Below are positions 8,598 to 17,829 of a stretch of 64,000 nt of DNA, piece by piece. A program made the position numbers and the translations under genes. Source of the DNA: Calothrix sp. PCC 7103 (lineage in GTDB: Bacteria > Cyanobacteriota > Cyanobacteriia > Cyanobacteriales > Nostocaceae); contig NZ_KB217478.1 in NCBI RefSeq assembly GCF_000331305.1, positions 5,801,595-5,865,594 on the forward strand. Reading direction: 5' to 3'. The notes under the pieces are model-generated. The model was not told the origin of the DNA, did no database searches, and saw only the letters and a list, made by a program, of their open reading frames with translations. Numbering within the stretch: position 1 is the stretch's first letter; each line of letters begins with the position of its first letter.

Positions 8598-9986
8598 TTA
8601 ATTGACTCGTTGCTTGACTATTACTTTAATGCCCTTGTTGGGTTGTAAAGTAATTGTTGCTTCGGGAGTAATTGTCTGACCTGGAACGAGAGTTATTTCA
8701 AACTTTTGGGCAATTGTTGCTAGTAATAACACTGACTCCATTAGCGCAAAACTTTTGCCTATACAAATACGTGGCCCATCTCCAAATGGTATGTAAACAC
8801 CTCTAGGAAGTTGTTTTTCTAAGTCGCTAGCCCAACGTTCTGGATTAAATACTTCTGGCTGTTTAAAGTAGCGATTACTACGATGCATTACCCATTGGCT
8901 CATAATGATTGTACAGCCAGCAGGTACATGATAATTGCCGATTTCACAGTCCCTAGTGGTTTCACTCACCATATTCCACACAACTGGGAAAAGCCGCATT
9001 GACTCTTTAATTACCATATTGGTGTAAGGCAAAGCAGAGAGGTCTGCAACTGTAGGAGAGCGATCGCCTAATACTTCTTTAAGCTCTTTTTGTAACTTAG
9101 TTTGTACTTCGGGGTGTTGGGATAAAAGCATCCATGTCCAAGCCAAGGTATTGGCGCTGGTTTCATGACCTGCAAAAATAAGGGTGGCAATTTCATCTCG
9201 CAATTGTTTATCGCTCATCTGACTGCCATCATCTTCATCCCGCGCTTGCATCATCATCGACAGCAAATCACCTGTATCTTCACCACTTGCACGTCGTTGG
9301 TTAATAATTTTGTAAATATGTTTGTCCATCTCCCCAACGGCATATTTGTAACGCAAATTTGATGGGGTAGGAAATTGCTCTGGGAGGGAAACTGGGGACT
9401 TCCGCCTTGCTAAAAACCACTCTGCTGCTATGCTCATCGCTTGTGCAACAGCATAAGCTTGATTATCTGTAACATCACTGCTGAATAAAGTCTTCATCAC
9501 AATATTGAATGTGAGACGCATCATATCAGCGTTAATATCCCTTGTTTCTCCATCTTGCCAGGTAAGGAGCATTTTATTTGTGTAATCAACCATTACTTCT
9601 CCGTAACTCCCTATCCGCTTTTGATGGAACATCGGTTGGGCTAAACGTCTTTGACGAAACCAGGTTTCTCCTTCACTGACTAAAAGTCCTTGTCCAAGTA
9701 AAGCGTTAAGGTTTTTCAATGCTTGAGCTTTGCCGAATAACTCCCGATCTTTAAGGATTTGTTCAATATAATTAGGATTTGTTACAAAGATTGTTGGGCT
9801 GTTACCTAAACGAAGGGGAACAATGTCACCATATTGCTGGGCACATTGGGTCATAAAGCCAAGTGCGTCTTTACCAAACTCAATTACGTTACCCAAAATA
9901 AAATTTCCTTTGGGTCTTGGTAGGGTGAAAACATCTTGAATTTTGTTTAAGTTATTAGATAGAGTTTGTTTTGAATTTATCATCAT
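8598..9986 (-). CDS. Cytochrome P450, CYP110/CYP120-like
   Basis: Haem-thiolate monooxygenase of about 462 residues; I take the ATG at 9986 rather than the TTG nine bases upstream. Visible are a proline-rich PRPKGNFILGN entry, an AGHETS oxygen-binding I-helix (about residue 272), KESMR as the ExxR motif (about 327), and the haem signature FGDGPRICIG with its cysteine near 407. The overall sequence resembles the CYP110/CYP120-type P450s common in filamentous cyanobacteria, which accept fatty acids, terpenes or aromatic products. In this locus it is a candidate tailoring enzyme or one of the ring-forming P450s. No dedicated ferredoxin gene is nearby. Confidence 0.92.
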   Translation of the reverse strand: MMINSKQTLSNNLNKIQDVFTLPRPKGNFILGNVIEFGKDALGFMTQCAQQYGDIVPLRLGNSPTIFVTNPNYIEQILKDRELFGKAQALKNLNALLGQGLLVSEGETWFRQRRLAQPMFHQKRIGSYGEVMVDYTNKMLLTWQDGETRDINADMMRLTFNIVMKTLFSSDVTDNQAYAVAQAMSIAAEWFLARRKSPVSLPEQFPTPSNLRYKYAVGEMDKHIYKIINQRRASGEDTGDLLSMMMQARDEDDGSQMSDKQLRDEIATLIFAGHETSANTLAWTWMLLSQHPEVQTKLQKELKEVLGDRSPTVADLSALPYTNMVIKESMRLFPVVWNMVSETTRDCEIGNYHVPAGCTIIMSQWVMHRSNRYFKQPEVFNPERWASDLEKQLPRGVYIPFGDGPRICIGKSFALMESVLLLATIAQKFEITLVPGQTITPEATITLQPNKGIKVIVKQRVN

Positions 9987-10010
9987 TTTTTCCAAATAAT
10001 TATAGTAAAT

Positions 10011-10038
10011 GTAGAGACCGAATATCTTCGTTCTCTAC
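10011..10038. repeat. GTAGAGACC palindrome copy 2
   Basis: Imperfect copy of the 28-base palindrome (the right arm reads TTCGTTCTCTAC), between the P450 at 8598 and the VOC gene. Confidence 0.75.
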
Positions 10039-10052
10039 AACACACTCTTTGG

Positions 10053-10424
10053 TTATTCTTGACAATCGATAGTGAATGGGTTGCCTTCTGTATCAACTCC
10101 TTCAGCAATTTTTACTCCTGGAGAAGGGCAACGAATTGGACTTAGCTTTAAACCGCGAAGCGTTAAAGTATGATGTGCGCTTTCAATATCACTAACGCTG
10201 AATGCAAGTTTTGGTCTATCTTTACCAATTTGCGTTTCTAAATTGCCATGCAATACTAAAGTGCATTCACCCGTAGAAAACTCTACCCATTGTTTATCTT
10301 TACGGTCATCTATACTGAGTTTGTTTTTTATCGTCAAACCCAATATATCCCGATAAAATTCTGTTTGTTTATCAATATCTCTAACATACAGAATCGTCTT
10401 TGTTAAGCCTTTAATCATGCTCAT
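10053..10424 (-). CDS. VOC-superfamily (glyoxalase/bleomycin-resistance fold) protein
   Basis: A 123-residue single-domain protein with the paired beta-alpha-beta-beta-beta modules of the vicinal-oxygen-chelate fold: LYVRDIDKQTEFYRDILGLTI, then LAFSVSDIESAHHTL and a C-terminal VDTEGNPFTI. VOC proteins act as metal-dependent isomerases or dioxygenases, or as binding proteins that sequester toxic metabolites. It lies 23 bases from the P450 at 10448 on the same strand, so it is likely co-expressed. In a biosynthetic locus a self-protection or tailoring role is plausible; substrate and metal use cannot be stated. Confidence 0.85.
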   Translation of the reverse strand: MSMIKGLTKTILYVRDIDKQTEFYRDILGLTIKNKLSIDDRKDKQWVEFSTGECTLVLHGNLETQIGKDRPKLAFSVSDIESAHHTLTLRGLKLSPIRCPSPGVKIAEGVDTEGNPFTIDCQE

Positions 10425-10447
10425 GGTATTATATTTTACTAATGTTG

Positions 10448-11689
10448 CTAGGGTTTTCTGTAACCAACTTTTAATTGTTTAGGTCCATGAAAAATGATAT
10501 TATTTGCCCATTTAATATTGTCTTCTAGCAAATGCAATTCGGGTAAACGGTTAAGTAAAACATTTAAAGCAATTTGACCTTCTGCGCGCGCTAAAGAAGA
10601 ACCCAGACAATAGTGAATACCACCACCAAAACCACAACTTTTAGTATCTTCACGCTGAATATCAAAGACTTCTGGATTTTTATAGCGCGCTGGGTCGCGG
10701 TTAGCAGAACCAAGCATAAGACCAACACTATCGCCACGCTTTATTTGTTGGCCACCAATTTCAATATCAGCATATGCCCAGCGTGTAATCATTTGGATAG
10801 GCGTATCGTAACGAATCATTTCTTCGATAGCATTAGGCATGTATTCAGGATGAGAACGCAATAGTTGTAATGCATTAGGGTTACGAAGTAATGCTAGTGT
10901 TCCTTTCGCTATTAAATTAACTGTGGTTTCATGTCCCGCTGTTAATAAGTGAGTACAGGTTGCAACAATTTCTTCATCGGTTAATTTATCTCCTTCGTCC
11001 GCAGCTTTGACTAAGTTAGAAATTAAATCATCTTGAGGATTAGCTCGTCGGTCTGTAATTATCGGCTTAAAGTAGTTGATAAACTCTTGACTGGCTTTTT
11101 CGGCATTTTCGTAAATTGCTGGTGGTGGTTTCAAACGCGATGCACTGGCATTTTGTAAAGCTAGTGCCCATTGACGAAATAATGGGTGGTCGTTGGGGTC
11201 GGCGCCAAGCATCATCGCGATTACCATTATCGGTAGTCGAAAAGCATATTCTTCAACTAAGTCCATTTCCCCACGTGCGTGGACATTATCTAATAAACTA
11301 TCTGCGATTTGGTAAACACAAGGACGTAAGTTTTCAACAACTCTAGTAGTAAAAGCTTTACTAACTAGCGATTTTAAGCGTGTGTGGTCGGGTGGTTCAC
11401 GGAAAACAATCCACTTACTGACCATCGTCAAGAAAGTCTTATACGCTGTCGGTACTGGTGTAGTTTCTGCATCTTCGCGTTTAATAAATTCCCTCCCAAA
11501 TCTCTTGTCTTCCATAATTTTCATGACATCTTCGTAGCGGAAGACGTACCAGGCGCCTTGTAATTGCGGATTTGAGGATACCCCCCAATGCACTGGGTCT
11601 TGTTCTCGGTAGCGACGGTAATGAGTGTAAGGGTCTGAAATAAATTCTTGAACAAATGGGTTTAATCTTTCAATTGTTGAAGTAGACAT
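10448..11689 (-). CDS. Cytochrome P450, soluble bacterial type; candidate StaP/RebP counterpart
   Basis: A 413-residue soluble P450 with LLTAGHETT in the I-helix (about residue 251), EEMIRYDTP as the ExxR region (about 290), and the haem signature FGFGG-like CGFGGGIHYCLG with cysteine near 361. Length and class match StaP/RebP, the P450s that convert chromopyrrolic acid to the indolocarbazole core by oxidative C-C coupling and decarboxylation. That assignment rests on the neighbouring VioB/RebD-like and RebC-like genes, since P450 substrates cannot be read from motifs. It is packed with GST upstream (23 bases) and VOC downstream (23 bases). Confidence 0.9.
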   Translation of the reverse strand: MSTSTIERLNPFVQEFISDPYTHYRRYREQDPVHWGVSSNPQLQGAWYVFRYEDVMKIMEDKRFGREFIKREDAETTPVPTAYKTFLTMVSKWIVFREPPDHTRLKSLVSKAFTTRVVENLRPCVYQIADSLLDNVHARGEMDLVEEYAFRLPIMVIAMMLGADPNDHPLFRQWALALQNASASRLKPPPAIYENAEKASQEFINYFKPIITDRRANPQDDLISNLVKAADEGDKLTDEEIVATCTHLLTAGHETTVNLIAKGTLALLRNPNALQLLRSHPEYMPNAIEEMIRYDTPIQMITRWAYADIEIGGQQIKRGDSVGLMLGSANRDPARYKNPEVFDIQREDTKSCGFGGGIHYCLGSSLARAEGQIALNVLLNRLPELHLLEDNIKWANNIIFHGPKQLKVGYRKP

Positions 11690-11712
11690 TATCTATTACC
11701 TGGTGAGATTTT

Positions 11713-12384
11713 TTATCTTGAAAGTGGCGCCAATTCCACTGGATACTTTAATTTGGAGAGCATCTGTGTCATTTGCTCGTATCCGGAATTAAAAGTCTGT
11801 ATCACAGATGGTCGGGATTCTAAACGTTTGACATAATTCGTCAAATTAGATAAATGCTCGTAGTTATAAACGATACGCAAATAGGCTAAAGTCGGAGCCG
11901 CAGCGCAATCAGAAGAAGAAAATTCATCTACAAGCCAGGTACGGGAAGCAAGTCGCTCATTAAGTAATCCTAGTGCAGTCTCCATTAAAGAGCGTGCTTT
12001 GATAACATTAGCGGCGCCTCGTGCTTCAATTGGACGTTGAGTGTCACTAAATAATGCTTCGCGTCCAGTATTGATATAAACATCAATAATTCGCTCTAGC
12101 ATCCGTGTTTCTAAAGCTTTTTCTGAATTTTCAGGAATAAGCTGCGGGCAATTAGGGTAGGTTTTATCAAGGTATTCAATGATGGTGCTAGCTTCAAATA
12201 ATACTGTTCCATCATTAGTAACTAAGGTAGGTACTTTGCCAAAAGGGTTAATATTTAAATAGTTTTGACGTACCTCTGGATCGAAAAGATTAACTTCAAC
12301 TGGTGTAAAATTAATCTCTTTTTCATAAAGAGCAATCAGTACTCTTTGCGAATAGGATGAGGCTGGGGCATAGTAAAGCTTCAT
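11713..12384 (-). CDS. Glutathione S-transferase family protein
   Basis: A 223-residue cytosolic GST. The N-terminal thioredoxin-like half has MKLYYAPASSYSQRV (catalytic serine/tyrosine region), NPFGKVPTLV with the cis-proline, and LFEASTIIEYLD for glutathione binding. The rest is the all-alpha domain. It lies between the RebC-like flavoprotein and the P450 genes on the same strand. It may conjugate or isomerise a pathway intermediate or detoxify the product, which is inference. A dispersed repeat separates it from the flavoprotein gene. Confidence 0.9.
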   Translation of the reverse strand: MKLYYAPASSYSQRVLIALYEKEINFTPVEVNLFDPEVRQNYLNINPFGKVPTLVTNDGTVLFEASTIIEYLDKTYPNCPQLIPENSEKALETRMLERIIDVYINTGREALFSDTQRPIEARGAANVIKARSLMETALGLLNERLASRTWLVDEFSSSDCAAAPTLAYLRIVYNYEHLSNLTNYVKRLESRPSVIQTFNSGYEQMTQMLSKLKYPVELAPLSR

Positions 12385-12445
12385 ATCATGATCACTGCGT
12401 ACTCTTTAATCATCTAGGGGTGAACAAAAAAATTTATGCAATGCT

Positions 12446-12622
12446 AGTGGTCTGTGTCAAAAGTTTTGGTTGGTAGGAAAATTGGCAACGGATGATGAAC
12501 GGATGTAACGGATAAGTAATTTTAAATAACTGGACGAAAGTTTGTAGCAAATAAATCATCCGTTACATCCGTTGAATCCGTTGCTAATCAACCCACCAAA
12601 ATTAATGACATAAACTACTAGG
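12446..12622. repeat. MITE-like inverted-repeat element
   Basis: The outer arms read TGTGTCAAAAGTTTTGGT at the left and, inverted, ACCAAAATTAATGACATA at the right. The inner arms are GCAACGGATG...GTAACGGAT and their inverse (12485-12584). The outer arm also occurs at 30963-30981 and 31078-31096. No coding capacity. It lies between the GST and FAD monooxygenase genes. Confidence 0.7.
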
Positions 12623-12623
12623 T

Positions 12624-14231
12624 TTATCGGTTTCCTGTTATTTTGTCGATTAATGCATTTACATCGTTTGGCAAAGCATCACCTCTCCACGCTACATGCC
12701 CATCAGGTCTGACTAATACAAAATTACGTTCATAAAGCTGGGCAATTTTTGTGTCATTTATTGTGTCATTTATATAGTGAATGTTGAGAGGGACATTTTT
12801 GTCTTGGCAAACTTGAGCAAATGTTTCAACTCCTTGCATGGCGCCAAAACACATTAATACAAATCCATGACCGAATAAATCAAGCGTAGATTTTCCAGGT
12901 TCTAACCAAGCATGAGGCGCCCGACAACCAGGGTAACTAGTTTGCTGCCATTCAAAAGGATTATCACTAGGAGGTGTACCATCTGGTTGAATAATTGGAG
13001 ATTCATACCGGAAGCCAAAATGAACTCCTGGCGCCTCAAACTCGCGCTTAACTCCACTGCGCTCCATACCTTGAGCCATTTCAGCACGAATTTGGGCACC
13101 AACAGGAGAATCAGTCATTATTACTGGTGGAACTTCGCGCTTTTGGGTTCGTTGCAAGTTTTTATTTGCTTCTTCAAGATTACGTACAGCTATGGCACGT
13201 CTTTCTATTTCATAACTATCGAGTAAATTGGTGCCACCCCAACCTTTAAGAGTTGCGGCAAGTTTCCAACCTAAATCAACTGCATCACCAATACCTGTAT
13301 TCATACCAAAACCACCAGAAGGTGATAGGGTGTGAGCAGAGTCACCAACAAAAAATATACGTCCATCTCGAAAACGGTCGGCAACTCTATGAGTAAGATG
13401 CCAAGGTTGATTAGAAACTATTTCAAATGGCGTATCAATAGATATAGCCGCGCGAATTGCTTCAGTAGCATCACGCACTTCACCATTTTCTTTTGGCTTC
13501 AGAATCAGGCGATATAAAGACTTTCCATCAACGGCGCGTAGTGGTTCTTGAATTATTGGGTTGACTAAAAAATACACCATTGCATGATGCTCACCCATTT
13601 GAGTTGCAAGCTCAGGTGCTTTGAAAACAACACTTTGAAATACCTGGGTATCGTGTAGTTTGGGAGCATCAATACCACATTTCTTACGTACCATACTACG
13701 GGCGCCGTCGCAAGCGACCATATATTGAGCATGAATTACATTTACTGTTCCTGTTTTAAGACATGTAACAGTAGCAGCAACATCTTCACCTGTTTGCTCA
13801 AAATCATCTAATTGACACAAAAAGCGTATTTGTCCATTGGGATATTCTCCCAAGAAATTTTGAAATACAGGTGCAAACCAGTTTTGCGGACATACTTGCT
13901 CAGTTTCTGGTGTGTACTCAGGAAGTACACGTTTTGCATAGGATGGAAAATGCGCGCGGTATATTTCGTGTCCACCAACAGAAGTTACCCAAGCAACATC
14001 TAAAGTGTGATTAACATCCCAACCGGCATCACGTATTTGCTGGGCAATACCCCAACGACGGCAAAACTCCATCGAACGCAGTCCAACTGTGCTAACTTTT
14101 GGGTCTGTTACTTCTCCATCGGTTTGTTCAATCAAGATACAATCTATACCTTGGTAGCGTAGTTCTGCTGCCATCGCTAAACCCACAGGGCCACCACCAA
14201 TTATTAAGACATCTGTTTTGATATCGTTCAT
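12624..14231 (-). CDS. FAD-dependent monooxygenase, RebC/StaC-like
   Basis: Aromatic flavoprotein hydroxylase of 535 residues. An ADP-binding GGGPVG (residues 12-17) opens the Rossmann fold, there is a middle DG-type motif (ACDGARS), and GDSAHTLSPSGGFGMNTGIGDAVDLGWKLA binds the FAD ribityl. The C-terminal thioredoxin-like domain carries VLVRPDGHVAWRGD. Recalled RebC features are shared: AWVTSVGGHEIYR near the N terminus, EAPGVHFGFRYES and PHAWLEPGKSTLDLFGHGF. RebC/StaC act with the P450 on the intermediate after chromopyrrolate and set the oxidation state of the indolocarbazole. The gene starts 12 bases after the VioB/RebD-like stop, so the two are almost certainly co-transcribed. A simple phenol hydroxylase is the alternative. 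Confidence 0.85.
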   Translation of the reverse strand: MNDIKTDVLIIGGGPVGLAMAAELRYQGIDCILIEQTDGEVTDPKVSTVGLRSMEFCRRWGIAQQIRDAGWDVNHTLDVAWVTSVGGHEIYRAHFPSYAKRVLPEYTPETEQVCPQNWFAPVFQNFLGEYPNGQIRFLCQLDDFEQTGEDVAATVTCLKTGTVNVIHAQYMVACDGARSMVRKKCGIDAPKLHDTQVFQSVVFKAPELATQMGEHHAMVYFLVNPIIQEPLRAVDGKSLYRLILKPKENGEVRDATEAIRAAISIDTPFEIVSNQPWHLTHRVADRFRDGRIFFVGDSAHTLSPSGGFGMNTGIGDAVDLGWKLAATLKGWGGTNLLDSYEIERRAIAVRNLEEANKNLQRTQKREVPPVIMTDSPVGAQIRAEMAQGMERSGVKREFEAPGVHFGFRYESPIIQPDGTPPSDNPFEWQQTSYPGCRAPHAWLEPGKSTLDLFGHGFVLMCFGAMQGVETFAQVCQDKNVPLNIHYINDTINDTKIAQLYERNFVLVRPDGHVAWRGDALPNDVNALIDKITGNR

Positions 14232-14243
14232 ATGTTGTAAGTC

Positions 14244-17200
14244 CTAATGTAATAAAGATTGAGGAGATTTTGCTAAGTCATCAAAAAACTTGGTATAAAA
14301 CTCAAACATTTCACACACCGTATTTGGCACAACTTCGTTTTCTCTGGCTTTATTGCTCAATGCTTCAAATCTGCGTGATATTGTTGTCATTGCTACTTCT
14401 GGCGCCGGAATATAAGCAGGTGTAGAAATTTCAAACGATGGTCCCGCAGTTCTACCACGTTTTCCTGAAGGCAAACTCATTAATAACTCACCCAAAGGAC
14501 GCATCATACCTGTCATTACATCAATGCCAGCATTCATTAATTTGGAACGTCTTAAACTACCTGTTGGCATCAATCCAAAATGCTGTACCATTAGCTGCAT
14601 CATCAGAAAATAAGTTTCGTTAAATATTTCCATGACTGCACGAGTTTCGGGTACTGTCACAACATTAGTGCTGTAATCTCGGTGGTATAGCGAAGGATTT
14701 CGTAATGCAGGGTAAGAAGGATTCCACGGTACTTGACGTCCTGTTTCTGGGTCAGACATTTGTTCTGATGCTAATGAGTCAGCCAAGCGACGGAATTTTT
14801 GATAGTGAGAACGCTCGAATGAAGGTGATTGTTTGTTGGCGCCTTCTCCTTGTTCAGTTATTAAGTCTACAGCAAAGAGTGCGCTGTTTAAATCATCGAC
14901 TTGTAGCTGGTAATCTGGGTGTACTTTATTAAAATCATCGCGCATAAATAAACGATGTTCGCCACCAGTAGAACCTTTTTTAACAACAAATAAATCAGGA
15001 ATATTTTGCAGTGCTTCGCGGATTTGGCGGTATAGTTCGCTTAAAGAGCCATAATTATGTAAGCGGTCAGCGGTGAAGTCTTTTGATACAGGTTCGTTGG
15101 CTAAATTTGCTTCTAAAAAGTCGGGCATTTCTAAATGCATAAACCGCTGTAAAGATGATGCATTCAATGGTTCGAGCGCAAAATCTACATCGATTGGAAA
15201 ACGCGCGTTTAGTGTACTCCAATTAGGTACTGCTGGGTAGAAAGGTTCACCAATTGCCATCAATATATTATTGACCATCAAAAAGTGTATCATTTCCTCG
15301 CGAGAAACTTCAAGTAGCACTCCTCGCATCCCGTAATTATGTACTTCTTTTCCGTCACCGCAAGCTAATTGTAGTTGCTGAGGAGTCCATAAACCTCGAC
15401 GTACATATTCTTCCCCAGTAACGTAATTAGGTACTGAATACCCTGCATAAATATATTGCAGCATCACGGTTACTTCCAATTCAGCAGCTTGTCGCAGTGC
15501 TGTTACTAATTCTTCACGAGTTTGAATACTGCGTTGAAGTTGTTTTGGTTCGCTTTCAACAGGTGGAACATAACCAATTCGCTGTTGATTTTGCAGGAAT
15601 TTACGCAATAAATTTGTTTTTGGTTCAGACATATCACGACTAGGAGGCATATAATAAGTTTTATATTTATTTTTGGGGTCAGACATTTGCCACATTAAGC
15701 GCGCATAAGTTTCGACTTTGCACTGGTCGGCGAGACTAAAAACATCGACCTTCATAAATGAAAAGCTAAACTCATAGAATGCCAAGATGTGTTTGTAAAT
15801 TAAGTTAAAATCTACAGCCTCATCAGGAATATCTTCTAAATACCAATCATCACCTAACACCCGCACGGCAAAGAAACCAGCACCTGCCCAAAAATTAAGA
15901 TTATCGTCATTATCATAAGCAATTTCGGGGTAATCAACTAATTCATCGGGGTTGACGGTAAGTAAAACCTTTGCACTACCTGACTTGGCGCCACGTATTG
16001 TCACCCAACCACGTCCTTTTGAGTCAGTAGAAATTTTGCCCAAAGGAGCAAATTCTCCAATTTCGGCGCCAATACCAGGTTTAAAATGTACAATTGGCAT
16101 CGACGAACACCACGGAAACTCGAAAGTTTTTCCAGCATTTTCTGCAAAGCTTTCAAACTCATATTTAAGTTGAGGAAAAGCTTTGGGATTATAAAACTGA
16201 CGTAAGTAAACAGAAACTGGTGCAGGGCGCCCTCTAACAAAAGACCGCACTTCTAATTCAACGGCATGGTCTTCACCATGTTTCCAATTAGGATGTTCAA
16301 TAAATAAACATCCATCATCTACCTGAAGATTGATTTCTTGTTCAGTAAGGACAATTTGCGGTTGTTTATCGGCGCCATATCCAACAATACATAACCCTTC
16401 GTCTTCTATCTCAGCAATTCCCGATTCAAATTGTACAGGAATATCTATAACTCCACTTGTCTTTCGATGCGCTTCAAGTTGATACGCTTGTTTTGGTATA
16501 CGCGCAATTAATCTTTGACTGTTTATTGTACGCAATTCTAAATCGCCCAAATCAAGCTTAGAAGTAATTGGGTGAACTGGGCCTTTTTCAGGTTTGGCAG
16601 CACGTCCAACTCCAGGTACAGCCGTAATCATGTTTAAACTGACACCAGTATGAGTAACTTGAAGCGTCAAATTAGAAAGTGACTTTTGGGATTTACCAAG
16701 GTGACAAGGAGTTAGTAGGCGCCCGTGAGGATAAGTACGAAGTTCGTCTTTACACCACAAACCAATCGTTCCGTGCAATTCCCAAAAACTGGGTGAGTCA
16801 GGTTGAACTGGTGCGGACATATTACTAATGCTAAATTGCACCACCAACCCCAGCACATCATCACGGCTCATAGCTTGTTGTAACATTGATACCGTAGAAG
16901 ATTGAGCGACATCACCCCACAAAAAATCTTCGCTCTCTTTAGGTATTGCAAACTGATAAACAGCAGCGCGTTGAAATTGTTTATTTAAACAGTGTTCAGG
17001 TAAATTATGTAAATGATTAAAATCTTGCCAGCGCGCTAACTGCATACCAGTGATGGGAGCAGAAACCATATACGGAACTTCATGCGAACCACCTTGTCTG
17101 CCAAAACTTAGCTGACCTAGCATAATTGTATCAGTCCAATTTGATGCAGGGTCACATTCAAAAAAGCGGGCGCGGTTAAAAGTTGTTTTCACATAATCAT

Positions 17201-17564
17201 TATAATGACCCCATAAATCAACACTGCGTCCCACCACAGGGTCATTTTGGTCAACTTCTCCAAACGCGCGTTGAGTGCTAATTATTTGTGCTTCGATAGA
17301 AAAATGACCATTACCGCCAAAATTCCACCCAGTTGCCATACTAAAGGCGCCGTTTTCATCGTATTCTCCTTCAGAATTGAAGCGAGGACCCAAATTATAG
17401 AGATACTCATGGTATTTAGATGAAGGTAAACTGCTATCAACAGGTTTACCATTCATATAAACAGTGTTGCTACTGACATCAACATTTCCATACTTATGTC
17501 CAGTAGGAGCATGAATACGCGCGAAACCCTGGAAATGCAGACGGGGAAAATCTAAAATACTCAT
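14244..17564 (-). CDS. VioB/RebD/StaD-like bisindole (iminophenylpyruvate/chromopyrrolate-type) synthase
   Basis: Large enzyme of 1106 residues; recalled VioB and RebD are about 1000. The N terminus MSILDFPRLHFQGFARIHAPT and LWGHYNDYVKTTFNRARF match the recalled VioB/RebD start. The core about 680-900 is a ferritin-like domain with ELEVTVMLQYIYAGYSVPNY and EVSREEMIHFLMVNN, whose Glu/His residues would bind iron. GSLRRSKLMNAGIDVMTGM and SLPSGKRGRTAGPS lie near 1000-1040. The family couples two indole-pyruvate imines oxidatively, giving chromopyrrolic acid (RebD/StaD) or the violacein precursor (VioB). No VioE-like gene is present, while P450 and RebC-like genes are, which favours an indolocarbazole route. 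The promoter must lie in the 17565-17829 gap. Confidence 0.9.
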   Translation of the reverse strand: MSILDFPRLHFQGFARIHAPTGHKYGNVDVSSNTVYMNGKPVDSSLPSSKYHEYLYNLGPRFNSEGEYDENGAFSMATGWNFGGNGHFSIEAQIISTQRAFGEVDQNDPVVGRSVDLWGHYNDYVKTTFNRARFFECDPASNWTDTIMLGQLSFGRQGGSHEVPYMVSAPITGMQLARWQDFNHLHNLPEHCLNKQFQRAAVYQFAIPKESEDFLWGDVAQSSTVSMLQQAMSRDDVLGLVVQFSISNMSAPVQPDSPSFWELHGTIGLWCKDELRTYPHGRLLTPCHLGKSQKSLSNLTLQVTHTGVSLNMITAVPGVGRAAKPEKGPVHPITSKLDLGDLELRTINSQRLIARIPKQAYQLEAHRKTSGVIDIPVQFESGIAEIEDEGLCIVGYGADKQPQIVLTEQEINLQVDDGCLFIEHPNWKHGEDHAVELEVRSFVRGRPAPVSVYLRQFYNPKAFPQLKYEFESFAENAGKTFEFPWCSSMPIVHFKPGIGAEIGEFAPLGKISTDSKGRGWVTIRGAKSGSAKVLLTVNPDELVDYPEIAYDNDDNLNFWAGAGFFAVRVLGDDWYLEDIPDEAVDFNLIYKHILAFYEFSFSFMKVDVFSLADQCKVETYARLMWQMSDPKNKYKTYYMPPSRDMSEPKTNLLRKFLQNQQRIGYVPPVESEPKQLQRSIQTREELVTALRQAAELEVTVMLQYIYAGYSVPNYVTGEEYVRRGLWTPQQLQLACGDGKEVHNYGMRGVLLEVSREEMIHFLMVNNILMAIGEPFYPAVPNWSTLNARFPIDVDFALEPLNASSLQRFMHLEMPDFLEANLANEPVSKDFTADRLHNYGSLSELYRQIREALQNIPDLFVVKKGSTGGEHRLFMRDDFNKVHPDYQLQVDDLNSALFAVDLITEQGEGANKQSPSFERSHYQKFRRLADSLASEQMSDPETGRQVPWNPSYPALRNPSLYHRDYSTNVVTVPETRAVMEIFNETYFLMMQLMVQHFGLMPTGSLRRSKLMNAGIDVMTGMMRPLGELLMSLPSGKRGRTAGPSFEISTPAYIPAPEVAMTTISRRFEALSNKARENEVVPNTVCEMFEFYTKFFDDLAKSPQSLLH

Positions 17565-17829
17565 TTTAAGAAAATCACAATCTGGTTACATATATGGATA
17601 GGGGTCACAAATATAGTTTATGCATGAGACTCCTCTCTCTGTGTCTCTGTGTCTCTGTGTCTCTGTGTCTCTGTGTCTCTGTGGTAAAAAGAAGTACATG
17701 CCATTGCATAACCCCTTAATGTTAAGCAATATTAAGGCATATAAAGTTTATATTTTGGTTGGGCACAGTGCATAAACCAAAATTCCTGCTTGTAGAAACC
17801 AATAGTTCACCAATAAAAGAATTACAACT
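17565..17829. promoter_or_regulatory. Divergent promoter region with 8-bp tandem repeat
   Basis: The only gap between the divergently transcribed bisindole synthase and MFS genes. It holds about six copies of the octamer TGTGTCTC (17636-17684), an expansion of the dispersed ACCACAGAGACACAG repeat, and then AT-rich sequence before the MFS start. Specific promoter boxes cannot be assigned with confidence. Confidence 0.5.

Noticed and set aside
8598-14231. Aromatic-compound degradation operon (P450, GST, VOC, phenol hydroxylase)
   Set aside because: The flavoprotein shares RebC-type N- and C-terminal segments and the synthase upstream is VioB/RebD-like, which fits biosynthesis better.
17630-17690. 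CRISPR-like repeat array
   Set aside because: Units are eight bases in direct tandem with no spacers.
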